Source: an uncultured Bacilli bacterium
GTDB lineage: Bacteria > Bacillota_I > Bacilli_A > RF39 > UBA660
Assembly (NCBI GenBank): GCA_910580135.1
Contig: CAJTXC010000054.1
Coordinates: 1 to 9,173, forward strand
Reading direction: 5' to 3'
Length of the DNA: 9,173 bases
Made by a program: the position numbers and the translations under genes. The notes under the pieces are model-generated. The model was not told the DNA's origin and ran no database searches. It saw only the letters and a program-made list of their open reading frames with translations. Position 1 is the stretch's first letter. Each line of letters starts with the position of its first letter. Shown here one piece after another: positions 1 to 6,541 of this stretch.

Positions 1-240
1 ATACACGAATAACTTTATGCTTTTTTTATCTTCTAAACTACACTCTTCTTTTATCTTATTTATAACTAAATCATCATCTAAAACTTCTATAATTGTTTTA
101 GTAACATTTAGATCCTTCTTCTCGTTTTTTAAAAGAGTATCTAAAGCTTCGTTTATATTACTATCAAAAATAATTTCTTTTACATAATTTATCATCTGTT
201 TATTATTTAAATTTGAAACTTCAGATACATTCTTTTCCAT
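1..240 (-). CDS. Unidentified protein, N-terminal 80 residues (runs off left edge)
   Basis: An open frame on the minus strand starts at ATG 240-238 and stays open to the edge, giving 80 residues and no stop. It begins MEKNVSEVSNLNNKQMINYV and is rich in Lys, Glu, Asn, Asp and Ile. There is no signal peptide or membrane segment, so the visible part looks like a soluble, mostly helical cytoplasmic protein. I do not recognise the family. The start is supported by an AGGTAGGAAAAT ribosome binding region just upstream and by a well-spaced promoter at 270-298. It is transcribed away from the ABC importer operon, sharing a 112-base divergent spacer with it. A perfect DnaA box lies in its leader. Existence of the gene is likely; its function cannot be stated from this fragment. 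Confidence 0.75.
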   Translation of the reverse strand, partial: MEKNVSEVSNLNNKQMINYVKEIIFDSNINEALDTLLKNEKKDLNVTKTIIEVLDDDLVINKIKEECSLEDKKSIKLFVY

Positions 241-255
241 ATTTTCCTACCTACC

Positions 256-264
256 TTATCCACA
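256..264 (+). promoter_or_regulatory. Consensus DnaA box TTATCCACA
   Basis: The nine bases match the consensus DnaA box exactly. The site overlaps the expected transcription start of the leftward gene, immediately downstream of its -10 box. Only one copy was seen in this spacer, so it is not an origin by itself. It could be a DnaA-responsive control site or a chance match. Confidence 0.4.
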
Positions 265-269
265 AGAAA

Positions 270-298
270 ATTATAATTTAAAATTAATGAATTGTAAA
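270..298 (-). promoter_or_regulatory. Promoter of the leftward partial gene
   Basis: Read on the minus strand, TTTACA (298-293) is followed by a 17-base spacer and then a consensus TATAAT (275-270). This is close to the vegetative sigma consensus. Transcription would begin near 263, leaving a leader of about 23 bases that contains the ribosome binding site. Confidence 0.65.
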
Positions 299-324
299 TA
301 CATCACCCAAAATAATTAAAAGAA

Positions 325-348
325 TATACTACTATTGTAAAAAGGAGG
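325..348 (+). promoter_or_regulatory. Candidate -10 box and strong ribosome binding site of the ABC importer operon
   Basis: TATACT at 325-330 is the best -10 candidate. No convincing -35 lies 16-18 bases upstream and there is no TGn extension, so the promoter call is tentative. AAAGGAGG at 341-348 is a near-perfect ribosome binding site with four bases before the ATG at 353. The spacer is too short for a known riboswitch, and none was recognised. Confidence 0.45.
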
Positions 349-352
349 ATTT

Positions 353-1351
353 ATGAAAAAGAAGATTATTATCTTAGTTTGCTTTCTTATTGTTTTAGCA
401 GGAGCTTTATTCTTTGCAATAAGTAATAAAACTAGCAAAAAGAATAATGAAAGTAAACTAACAGAAGTTAAGGTTGCAGAAGTTGCACATACCATATTTT
501 ATGCACCAGCTTATGCTGCAATAAGTAAAGGGTACTTTGAAGAAGAAGGTATAAAAATTGATTTAACCTTAACTGCAGGAGCTGATAAAGTATCTGCAGC
601 AGTACTATCTGGTGACGTAGACGTTGGTTTCTGCGGAAGTGAAGCTACCATATACGTATATAATGGTGGTGAAAAAGATTATTTAGTTAACTTTGCAAGA
701 TTAACTAAAAGAGATGGAGCATTTTTAGTATCAAGAAAAAAATATGATAATTTTACATTAGAAGATTTAAAGGGAAAAACCGTAATTGGTGGTAGAAAAG
801 GCGGAATGCCTGAAATGACATTTGAATGGGGATTAAGACAAAACGGTATCGATCCTGTAAAAGACTTATCAATTGATACAAGCGTTGCTTTCCCAGCTAT
901 GGAAGGTGCGTTTATAGGTGGCGATGCAGACTTTGTTACCCTTTTTGAACCAAATGCATTAAGCGTTGAAAAACAAGGTTTAGGATACGTTGTAGGTTAT
1001 GTTGGTACATGGGGTGGAGAAGTTCCTTATACCGCTTATAATGCTAAAAAAAGTTACATAGAAAAAAATCCTGAATTAATAAAAGGATTTACTAAAGCTA
1101 TAGATAAGGGATTAGAATACGTTAAGACGACTGACTCTAGCGTAGTTGCTAAAGATATATACGAATTCTTCCCAGATTTGTCATTAAATGATTTAACCGC
1201 AATCATTGAAAGATATAAAACTAATGATGCATGGGCTGATTCAACAGAAATTACCGAAGAAGATTTTGACCATCTACAAGAAATAATGCAAGCAAGCGGT
1301 GAACTAGATAAAAAAGCACCATATAACAAATTAATATATCAAGGAAAATAA
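353..1351 (+). CDS. NitT/TauT-type ABC importer substrate-binding protein, membrane-anchored
   Basis: This 332-residue protein is the extracytoplasmic binding component of an ABC importer. Residues 5-23 form a single hydrophobic segment after a Lys-rich start. There is no lipobox: the only early Cys (C10) lies inside the hydrophobic stretch. It is therefore probably held by an uncleaved signal anchor rather than a lipid. The remainder resembles the SsuA/ThiY/NrtA fold (NMT1-like): HTIFYAPAYAAISKGYFEEE near 46-65, GDVDVGFCGSEA near 87-98, GGRKGGMPEM near 146-155, and the conserved LFEP near 197-200. Length is normal for the family. It leads the operon, with the ATPase starting three bases after its stop. 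Ligands in this superfamily include sulfonates, nitrate and thiamine precursors; the sequence does not decide between them, so no symbol is given. Confidence 0.88.
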   Translation: MKKKIIILVCFLIVLAGALFFAISNKTSKKNNESKLTEVKVAEVAHTIFYAPAYAAISKGYFEEEGIKIDLTLTAGADKVSAAVLSGDVDVGFCGSEATIYVYNGGEKDYLVNFARLTKRDGAFLVSRKKYDNFTLEDLKGKTVIGGRKGGMPEMTFEWGLRQNGIDPVKDLSIDTSVAFPAMEGAFIGGDADFVTLFEPNALSVEKQGLGYVVGYVGTWGGEVPYTAYNAKKSYIEKNPELIKGFTKAIDKGLEYVKTTDSSVVAKDIYEFFPDLSLNDLTAIIERYKTNDAWADSTEITEEDFDHLQEIMQASGELDKKAPYNKLIYQGK

Positions 1352-1354
1352 TTA

Positions 1355-2104
1355 ATGAACCTTTTAAAGGTAAAAGATTTATCAAAAAATTATTTAACTA
1401 AGAAAAAAGTTATATGTGCGCTTGATAATATAAACTTTGATATAAACGAAAATGAATTTATAGTACTAGTTGGTCCTTCTGGATGTGGCAAATCAACTAT
1501 TCTTTCAATCATTGGAAACTTAGAAGATAAAAGTAGCGGAGAAATAAAGTTTAATAAAAAGGATATTAAAATAGGATACATGTTTCAAGAAGATGCGTTA
1601 TTTCCATGGCTAACCGTACTTGATAACTGCATGCTTGGATTAAAGATACAAAATAAAGTAACTGATGAAAATGAAAAGTATGTTAAATCACTATTAAAAA
1701 AATATGGTTTATCATCCTTTGAAAAAAGCTATCCTAAAGAGTTATCTGGCGGAATGAGGCAAAGAGTCGCACTTATTAGAACACTAGCCCTAAGACCCGA
1801 TATACTGCTTTTAGACGAGCCATTTTCGGCACTTGACTATCAAACCAGAATAACGGTGTCTGATGATGTATTTAAAATAATTAAAGAAGAGAAAAAGACC
1901 GCTTTAATGGTAACGCATGACATTTCAGAAGCTTGTGCAATCGCTAGCAAAATAATCGTTCTTAGTAATAGACCTGCAGTAGTTAAAAACATATATGAAA
2001 TTAATATGAAAAATAAAGGCTTACCTAGCGAAAATAGAAAAGACCCAAAATTTAGTTATTATTATAATCTAATATGGAAGGATTTGGATCACTATGAAAG
2101 CTAA
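1355..2104 (+). CDS. NitT/TauT-type ABC importer ATP-binding protein
   Basis: This 249-residue cytoplasmic ATPase powers the importer encoded by its neighbours. All ABC motifs are intact and in order: Walker A GPSGCGKST at 40-48, Q-loop Gln78 in MFQEDALFPWLTV, signature LSGGMRQR at 130-137, Walker B LLLDEP at 151-156 with catalytic Glu155, D-loop SALD at 158-161, and switch His188 in VTHD. The FPWLTV sequence after the Q-loop is typical of the SsuB/TauB/ThiZ branch. Its ATG follows the binding-protein stop by three bases. The ribosome binding site AAGGAAAA (1341-1348) lies inside the previous gene's end. Its own 3' end overlaps the permease start by 11 bases, which implies translational coupling. 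Function as an importer ATPase is secure; the substrate is unknown. Confidence 0.93.
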   Translation: MNLLKVKDLSKNYLTKKKVICALDNINFDINENEFIVLVGPSGCGKSTILSIIGNLEDKSSGEIKFNKKDIKIGYMFQEDALFPWLTVLDNCMLGLKIQNKVTDENEKYVKSLLKKYGLSSFEKSYPKELSGGMRQRVALIRTLALRPDILLLDEPFSALDYQTRITVSDDVFKIIKEEKKTALMVTHDISEACAIASKIIVLSNRPAVVKNIYEINMKNKGLPSENRKDPKFSYYYNLIWKDLDHYES

Positions 2105-2888
2105 TGAAGAACATAAAAAATATTTAAAAAAACTAAAATGGAGCACAGCAAAAGTCATATTCTTTCAAATATTAATACTTATACTGTTTATAACTATATG
2201 GCAATTCTTATCAGATCACAAAATAATAAACGCATTTTTATGCTCAAGTCCTAAAAACGTAGTAGAAACAACAATTAATCTGTGGAAAACAAATGATTTG
2301 CTTGTGCACGTGTGGGTAACTTTAAAAGAAATATTATTAAGTTTTGGTATAGGTACAATAATAGGTATAGTATTTGCAGCATTCTTATGGTGGAGTCCAT
2401 TTGCATCAAGAGTGCTAGATCCTTATCTTACTATATTAAATAGTTTACCTAAGGTATCTCTTGGTCCAATAATAATTATATGGGCAGGAGCAAATCAAAA
2501 CTCAATAATATTAATGGCTCTTTTAATATCAGTTATATCAACAATAATAAGTGTTTATGTAGGTTTTAGTCATACTAATAAAAATAGTATAAGACTACTT
2601 AAAAGTTTTAAAGCTAATAAGTTTCAAATCTTTACAAAAGTAGTTTTACCATCTAACATAAATACAATAATTAGTTCACTTAAAATAAACTTATCAATGA
2701 CATTTGTTGGTGTTATAATGGGTGAACTTCTAGTATCAAAACAAGGTCTAGGTTATTTAATTAACTATGGATCTCAAGTATTCAATACTAACTTGGTTAT
2801 AACTGGAGTAATATTACTTGGTATTTTAACAAGCGTCCTTTATTTCTTAATTTTATTCATAGAAAACAAACTAAAAAAAGAATGGTAA
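2094..2888 (+). CDS. NitT/TauT-type ABC importer permease
   Basis: This 264-residue integral membrane protein forms the transport channel of the importer. Hydrophobic segments lie near residues 21-39, 82-99, 123-131, 137-157, 199-213 and 233-255, consistent with the roughly six-helix BPD_transp_1 fold of SsuC/TauC/ThiX proteins. A degenerate EAA coupling loop is visible at 170-187 (KSFKANKFQIFTKVVLPS), ending in the usual L-P. It is followed by GELLVSKQGLGYLI at 210-223, also typical of this branch. The start overlaps the ATPase gene by 11 bases. The ribosome binding site is weak (AGGA about 13 bases upstream), so coupling to ATPase translation is likely. It is the last gene of the operon: a hairpin terminator begins 11 bases after its TAA stop. 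Confidence 0.92.
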   Translation: MKANEEHKKYLKKLKWSTAKVIFFQILILILFITIWQFLSDHKIINAFLCSSPKNVVETTINLWKTNDLLVHVWVTLKEILLSFGIGTIIGIVFAAFLWWSPFASRVLDPYLTILNSLPKVSLGPIIIIWAGANQNSIILMALLISVISTIISVYVGFSHTNKNSIRLLKSFKANKFQIFTKVVLPSNINTIISSLKINLSMTFVGVIMGELLVSKQGLGYLINYGSQVFNTNLVITGVILLGILTSVLYFLILFIENKLKKEW

Positions 2889-2898
2889 AGACTTTATT

Positions 2899-2930
2899 GG
2901 AAGTGGCAATAATGCTACTTCTTATTTTTT
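2899..2930 (+). terminator. Terminator of the ABC importer operon
   Basis: GGAAGTGGC (2899-2907), a six-base loop AATAAT, then GCTACTTCT (2914-2922) can form a 9-bp stem with two G-U pairs. TATTTTTT follows at once. The stem is modest but the layout is that of a rho-independent terminator, and it lies just after the permease stop. Confidence 0.65.
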
Positions 2931-2940
2931 ATGGTAATCA

Positions 2941-2956
2941 TATAATTAAGTGGAGG
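2941..2956 (+). promoter_or_regulatory. dapA -10 box and ribosome binding site
   Basis: A consensus TATAAT at 2941-2946 comes just after the upstream terminator. No clear -35 is seen (TTCTTA at 2919-2924 is poor). GGAGG at 2952-2956 is six bases before the ATG at 2963 and fixes that start. Only 16 bases separate the -10 from the ATG, so the transcript would start at or inside the ribosome binding site. Either the leader is very short or the real -10 lies elsewhere. Confidence 0.5.
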
Positions 2957-2962
2957 TTTTAT

Positions 2963-3859
2963 ATGAGCATTTTTAAAGGTTCTGGAGTAGCCTTAATAAC
3001 TCCGTTTGATGATGATTTAAGGGTTGATTATAAATCACTTAATAAAATGATTAATTATGGTTTAAAGAATAACACTGACGCAATAATTATCTGTGGTACC
3101 ACCGGTGAAGCACCCACCCTTGAAGATGAAGAACACCTAAACGTCATAAAAGAATGTATAAAAGTTGTTAACGGAAAAATTCCTGTTATCGCTGGTACGG
3201 GTTCTAATAACACCAACCATGCCATAATGATGTCTAAAGAGGCACAAAAATTGGGAGCTAATGGTCTATTAGTTGTAACACCTTATTACAATAAAGCTAC
3301 CCAAAAAGGTTTGGAAAAACATTATGAGGCCATCGCAAACAGCGTAGATATACCAATTCTTATGTATAACGTTCCTTCAAGAACAGGATGCAACATAAAC
3401 CCACAAACAGCAATCAACATCTTAAAAAGTAATGATAACGTAATAGGAATAAAAGAAGCATCTGGAAGCATCAAACAAGTGGAAGAACTAGCTAAGTTAA
3501 GTAAAGAACAAAACGTCCCAGTTGATTTATATTCAGGAAATGACGATGACGTAATTAGCATTCTAAAAAACGGAGGGCTCGGCGTAATATCCGTCTGCGC
3601 AAACATAACACCCAAAAAAACACATGATTTAGTATATAAATACATTGATGGCGATGTTAACATGGCAAAAAAATTACAAGAAGAACAAAAAGAGTTAAGT
3701 GATGCATTATTTAGCGAGGTCAATCCAATCCCAATAAAAGAAGCATGTTATCAAATGGGTTTAATAAATAGTCCTAAACTTAGGCTTCCCTTAACCGTGA
3801 TGGAAAATGATACAAAAGAAAACTTATCCAAGGTATTAAAAAAACAACACTTAATATAA
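2963..3859 (+). CDS. dapA: 4-hydroxy-tetrahydrodipicolinate synthase
   Basis: DapA condenses pyruvate with L-aspartate semialdehyde, the first committed step to diaminopimelate and lysine. The 298-residue length is normal for this TIM-barrel aldolase. Visible active-site residues are Lys164 (Schiff base, in GIKEASG), Tyr135 in YNVPSRTG, Thr46-Thr47 in CGTTGEAPTL, Tyr109 in TPYYN, and Arg140, which in DapA binds the semialdehyde carboxylate. Arg140 in NVPSRTG favours DapA over N-acetylneuraminate lyase. The frame stays open upstream to an ATG at 2882, but that start lies in the previous gene's stop and the intervening DNA is a terminator. The GGAGG six bases before 2963 and the family N-terminus (FKGSGVALITPF) support 2963. 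The gene stands alone, with terminators on both sides and no lysine-pathway neighbours. Other DapA-like aldolases cannot be wholly excluded. Confidence 0.93.
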   Translation: MSIFKGSGVALITPFDDDLRVDYKSLNKMINYGLKNNTDAIIICGTTGEAPTLEDEEHLNVIKECIKVVNGKIPVIAGTGSNNTNHAIMMSKEAQKLGANGLLVVTPYYNKATQKGLEKHYEAIANSVDIPILMYNVPSRTGCNINPQTAINILKSNDNVIGIKEASGSIKQVEELAKLSKEQNVPVDLYSGNDDDVISILKNGGLGVISVCANITPKKTHDLVYKYIDGDVNMAKKLQEEQKELSDALFSEVNPIPIKEACYQMGLINSPKLRLPLTVMENDTKENLSKVLKKQHLI

Positions 3860-3885
3860 AAAGGCTTACATCAATAAGCCTTTTT
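3858..3885. terminator. Bidirectional terminator between dapA and the pilin-fusion gene
   Basis: AAAAAGGCTTA (3858-3868) and TAAGCCTTTTT (3875-3885) form a perfect 11-bp stem around the loop CATCAA. T-runs follow in both directions. It ends both dapA from the left and the long tsaE-to-pilin operon from the right, whose last stop codon is only six bases away. The stem overlaps the dapA stop codon. Confidence 0.88.
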
Positions 3886-3891
3886 AGTTAT

Positions 3892-5517
3892 TTAATTTTT
3901 TTCTTCCATTAAAAGAATATCTATATAATAATATCCTACCGCTTTTCCACTAGCGTTTTTTTCCGTTCTCATTAAAAGCAAATAAGGTCTTCCATCATAT
4001 ATTGAAATTCCCTCAGGTTCTACTGTCCAATATCTATCCTGGGTGAAAGTTACAACCTTAGAATAATCCACCTTCAAATCATATTTATTTGATGTAACTT
4101 TACTAGTGTTTTTTATGTTGTAAACTTCAACATTAAAGGTAAAGTTTTTATCATTATTATCTATTTTTCTATTATCATCATCATAATTTATATTTTGTGG
4201 CCCACCCTTTAACATATATAATTTATTTTCATATAATTCCAAACCTTGCAAACCACTTCGACTAATTTCAAAACTATTTAAATAAGCATCTTTTTTATTA
4301 TCTTTTAATTCAGATAATTTGTATACATATACCTTTCCAGGGACAGAAAATGCTATTTTATTATTTCTTTCGTCAACTGCTAAATCAGGAATTTTCATAT
4401 AATCAGAGTTACCGTTTACAATGTCACCTCTTAAATTGCTTATGTCTTTAATATGTTTCTTAATCCTAGTATCAAAGGATTCATTTGTATTCTCATCTCT
4501 TTTAATTACAACGGCAGGAGTTTTATTTTTAGATGGATTTTTCTTAAGAGCAAAAGTTTTTCCTGGAATGATCCGTCCGTTATTACTCTCAAATCTATTA
4601 TAAGCAAAGCCTTGATAAGCAGCTCCTTTTTTTCCATTAAGTTCCAAACCGAAATACGGAACCGCATTAAAGAATAGTTGATCTTCTTTTTTTCCATTAA
4701 CATATACAGATTTATTTGCAACGTCAAAAGATTGAGCATGCCCTGCATACTCATTAATAATACTGTCAGTATTATTATTTTTACGATTAATCCTATAATA
4801 AATATTTGAAGATATATTTTCAAGTGATTCTTCAGTTAAATCATTAGTCCATACGGATGTTCCTGGTTTATTATTGGCAGTACTTAAATAAACGTAATCA
4901 TCGGTAATAGCAAACCCCTGAATAAATTTATTAGTTTTGTAGCCAATTACGCTAGGCTTTAAATTTGCTGTTTTTCCATTTGAATTTCCAGTTCCTATTA
5001 CTTGTTCTTCTTTATAATTATCTATACCATCAAAAAAACTAACAACCTGAGATTTAGTTGTAGTTGTAGTTTTTTTTGTAGTCGTGGCAGACGTAATCGA
5101 TTGATTTGGTTTATTTGAACCTTGATTTGACGAATTTGGTTTATTCGAATTTTGATTTGATGAATTATTTTTTATATAACATTGTATTTCTTCAAAATTA
5201 TATCCCCTGTTATTTATTTTTATATAGCTATTAGTTGAATCCCCACAAGTATCATCCTTAAAACTAATTAAACCATCATCTACTAGGTCTTGGAGTTTAA
5301 ATTCCACATTTTCTCCATCCACAATTTTATTAGAATAGTACTTAGCAGCATATATATGGGCTGCGTTTTCTATCTTCTGATTTAGTATGTTTTTATTTTC
5401 TTCTTCACTTCTTCTTATCTCTCTAGTCATATTTGGTGCTGCAAGAGCAATTATAATCCCCAATATAACTACAATTGCAAGTAATTCAATTAACGTAAAA
5501 CCTTTATTGTTTTTCAT
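3892..5517 (-). CDS. Type IV pilin-like protein fused to a large predicted beta-propeller domain
   Basis: This 541-residue protein has three parts. Residues 1-28 are a type III prepilin signal: KNNKG-FTLIELL, with cleavage expected after Gly6, Phe7 becoming mature residue 1, and the conserved Glu5 (Glu11 here), then a hydrophobic helix. The short pilin module continues to about 116, with Cys91 and Cys113 possibly forming a disulfide loop. Residues 119-158 are a linker with two SSNQ(N/G)SNKPN repeats and then TTTKKTTTTTK. Residues about 159-541 are a large domain with recurring motifs such as QGFAITDDYVYL, QGLELYENKLYM and EGISIYDGRPYL, suggesting propeller blades; by eye it recalls helveticin-J-like proteins. 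The start at 5517 is chosen because AGAGG is eight bases upstream; the ATG six bases earlier is too close. It is the last gene of the tsaEB-rimI-tsaD operon. A surface adhesin or enzyme role is inference. Confidence 0.8.
   Translation of the reverse strand: MKNNKGFTLIELLAIVVILGIIIALAAPNMTREIRRSEEENKNILNQKIENAAHIYAAKYYSNKIVDGENVEFKLQDLVDDGLISFKDDTCGDSTNSYIKINNRGYNFEEIQCYIKNNSSNQNSNKPNSSNQGSNKPNQSITSATTTKKTTTTTKSQVVSFFDGIDNYKEEQVIGTGNSNGKTANLKPSVIGYKTNKFIQGFAITDDYVYLSTANNKPGTSVWTNDLTEESLENISSNIYYRINRKNNNTDSIINEYAGHAQSFDVANKSVYVNGKKEDQLFFNAVPYFGLELNGKKGAAYQGFAYNRFESNNGRIIPGKTFALKKNPSKNKTPAVVIKRDENTNESFDTRIKKHIKDISNLRGDIVNGNSDYMKIPDLAVDERNNKIAFSVPGKVYVYKLSELKDNKKDAYLNSFEISRSGLQGLELYENKLYMLKGGPQNINYDDDNRKIDNNDKNFTFNVEVYNIKNTSKVTSNKYDLKVDYSKVVTFTQDRYWTVEPEGISIYDGRPYLLLMRTEKNASGKAVGYYYIDILLMEEKN
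5108..5167 (-). repeat. Two tandem 30-bp units in the linker of the pilin-fusion gene
   Basis: Units 5108-5137 and 5138-5167 are near-identical in phase and encode the two SSNQ(N/G)SNKPN copies. A Thr/Lys-rich stretch encoded by short ACT/ACA runs lies next to them at about 5050-5085. The units sit wholly inside the linker, so changes of copy number would keep frame and alter only spacer length. Confidence 0.75.
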
Positions 5518-5532
5518 AATCATTACCTCTTT

Positions 5533-6537
5533 CTACTCTAAGTCTAATCCCGGTTCTGGGTTTAAAGAAAAATCAGCTCTATCTCCTCTTTTATAAGCAT
5601 AATATGCTGCGGCGCCAATCATAGCAGCATTATCAGTACAATACTTTATTTCAGGTTTTAAAAGCTCTACGTTAAGCTCTTCACAAGCTTTATCCAAAGC
5701 ATCTCTTAATCCACTATTAGCAGATACTCCTCCTGCTACTAACAATTGCTTAACATCATATTCTTTGATAGCTCGAACGGTCTTTTTAACTAATATACTA
5801 ACAACTGTTTCTTGAAATGATGTTGCCAAATCTTCTTTATTAATTTCATTTCCTCTTTGTTTTTCATTATGAACTAAATTTATTACTGCACTTTTTATAC
5901 CACTAAAACTAAAATCATAAGAATTATCATCTTTTGGAGTTGGTAGATTATATGTATGTTTCCCAACATGAGCCATCTTATCCATTAAAGGTCCACCTGG
6001 ATATGGAATACCTACTACTCTAGCAACCTTATCATATGCTTCTCCTATAGAATCATCTAAAGTACTTCCTATTCTTTTAAAAGAAAATTCTTTATCCATG
6101 TATACTAATTCTGTATGTCCACCAGATACTACTAAACATAAAAGTGGAAATTTAAACTCACCAACAAACTTATTAGCGTATATATGCCCCGCCATATGGT
6201 TTACTGGTACTAATGGTTTACCTGTTGCAAAAGAAAGTGCTTTAGCAGCTTCTATACCAACAAGTAATGCTCCATTAAGTCCTGGGCCATAAGTTACTGC
6301 TATAGCATCTATATCATTCATTGTCATTTTAGCTTTTTTTAAACACTCTTCAAAAACAACGGTTATTGCCCCCGTATGATTACGACTTGCTATTTCTGGA
6401 ACTACGCCACCAAAATTTTTATGAATATCAATTTGTGATAAAATTACTGTCGATAGTTCCTCACATCCATTTTTAATTATACTTGCACTTGTTTCATCAC
6501 AACTAGTTTCTATTGCAAATATATACGTATCTTTCAT
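5533..6537 (-). CDS. tsaD: tRNA t6A37 threonylcarbamoyltransferase TsaD
   Basis: TsaD transfers the threonylcarbamoyl group from threonylcarbamoyl-AMP to A37 of tRNAs reading ANN codons, working with TsaB and TsaE in bacteria. The 334-residue length is normal for this Kae1/Qri7 ASKHA-fold protein. Clear markers are AIETSCDETSASI at 8-20, VPEIASRNH at 46-54, metal-binding His114 and His118 in NHMAGHIYAN, VVSGGHTEL at 136-144, GEAYDKVAR at 165-173, FSFSGIKSA at 209-217, VAGGVSANSGLR at 267-278, and Asp302 in CTDNAAMIG. The ribosome binding site GAGGTGAT lies just before the ATG and overlaps the rimI stop, so the two are coupled. The pilin-fusion gene starts 15 bases after its TAG stop. Its partners TsaE and TsaB are encoded upstream in the same operon. 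Confidence 0.97.
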   Translation of the reverse strand: MKDTYIFAIETSCDETSASIIKNGCEELSTVILSQIDIHKNFGGVVPEIASRNHTGAITVVFEECLKKAKMTMNDIDAIAVTYGPGLNGALLVGIEAAKALSFATGKPLVPVNHMAGHIYANKFVGEFKFPLLCLVVSGGHTELVYMDKEFSFKRIGSTLDDSIGEAYDKVARVVGIPYPGGPLMDKMAHVGKHTYNLPTPKDDNSYDFSFSGIKSAVINLVHNEKQRGNEINKEDLATSFQETVVSILVKKTVRAIKEYDVKQLLVAGGVSANSGLRDALDKACEELNVELLKPEIKYCTDNAAMIGAAAYYAYKRGDRADFSLNPEPGLDLE

Positions 6538-6541
6538 TTTA

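Noticed and set aside
241..352. Thiamine riboswitch before the ABC importer operon
   Set aside because: The ThiY-like binding protein made this worth checking, but the 112-base spacer holds two divergent promoters and no TPP-riboswitch conserved cores were seen.
2882..2962. Possible 27-residue N-terminal extension of DapA
   Set aside because: It starts inside the permease stop region, lacks a ribosome binding site, and its DNA is a terminator plus a -10 box. The DapA family N-terminus and GGAGG fit 2963.
3322..3723. 133-residue antisense frame within dapA
   Set aside because: dapA is fully supported by active-site residues. The antisense frame has no recognisable motif or start signal.
4506..4823. 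105-residue frame on the minus strand inside the pilin-fusion gene
   Set aside because: It is a shifted-frame shadow of the long fusion gene, with Leu/Ile/Lys-rich sequence and no ribosome binding site. The main frame is uninterrupted.
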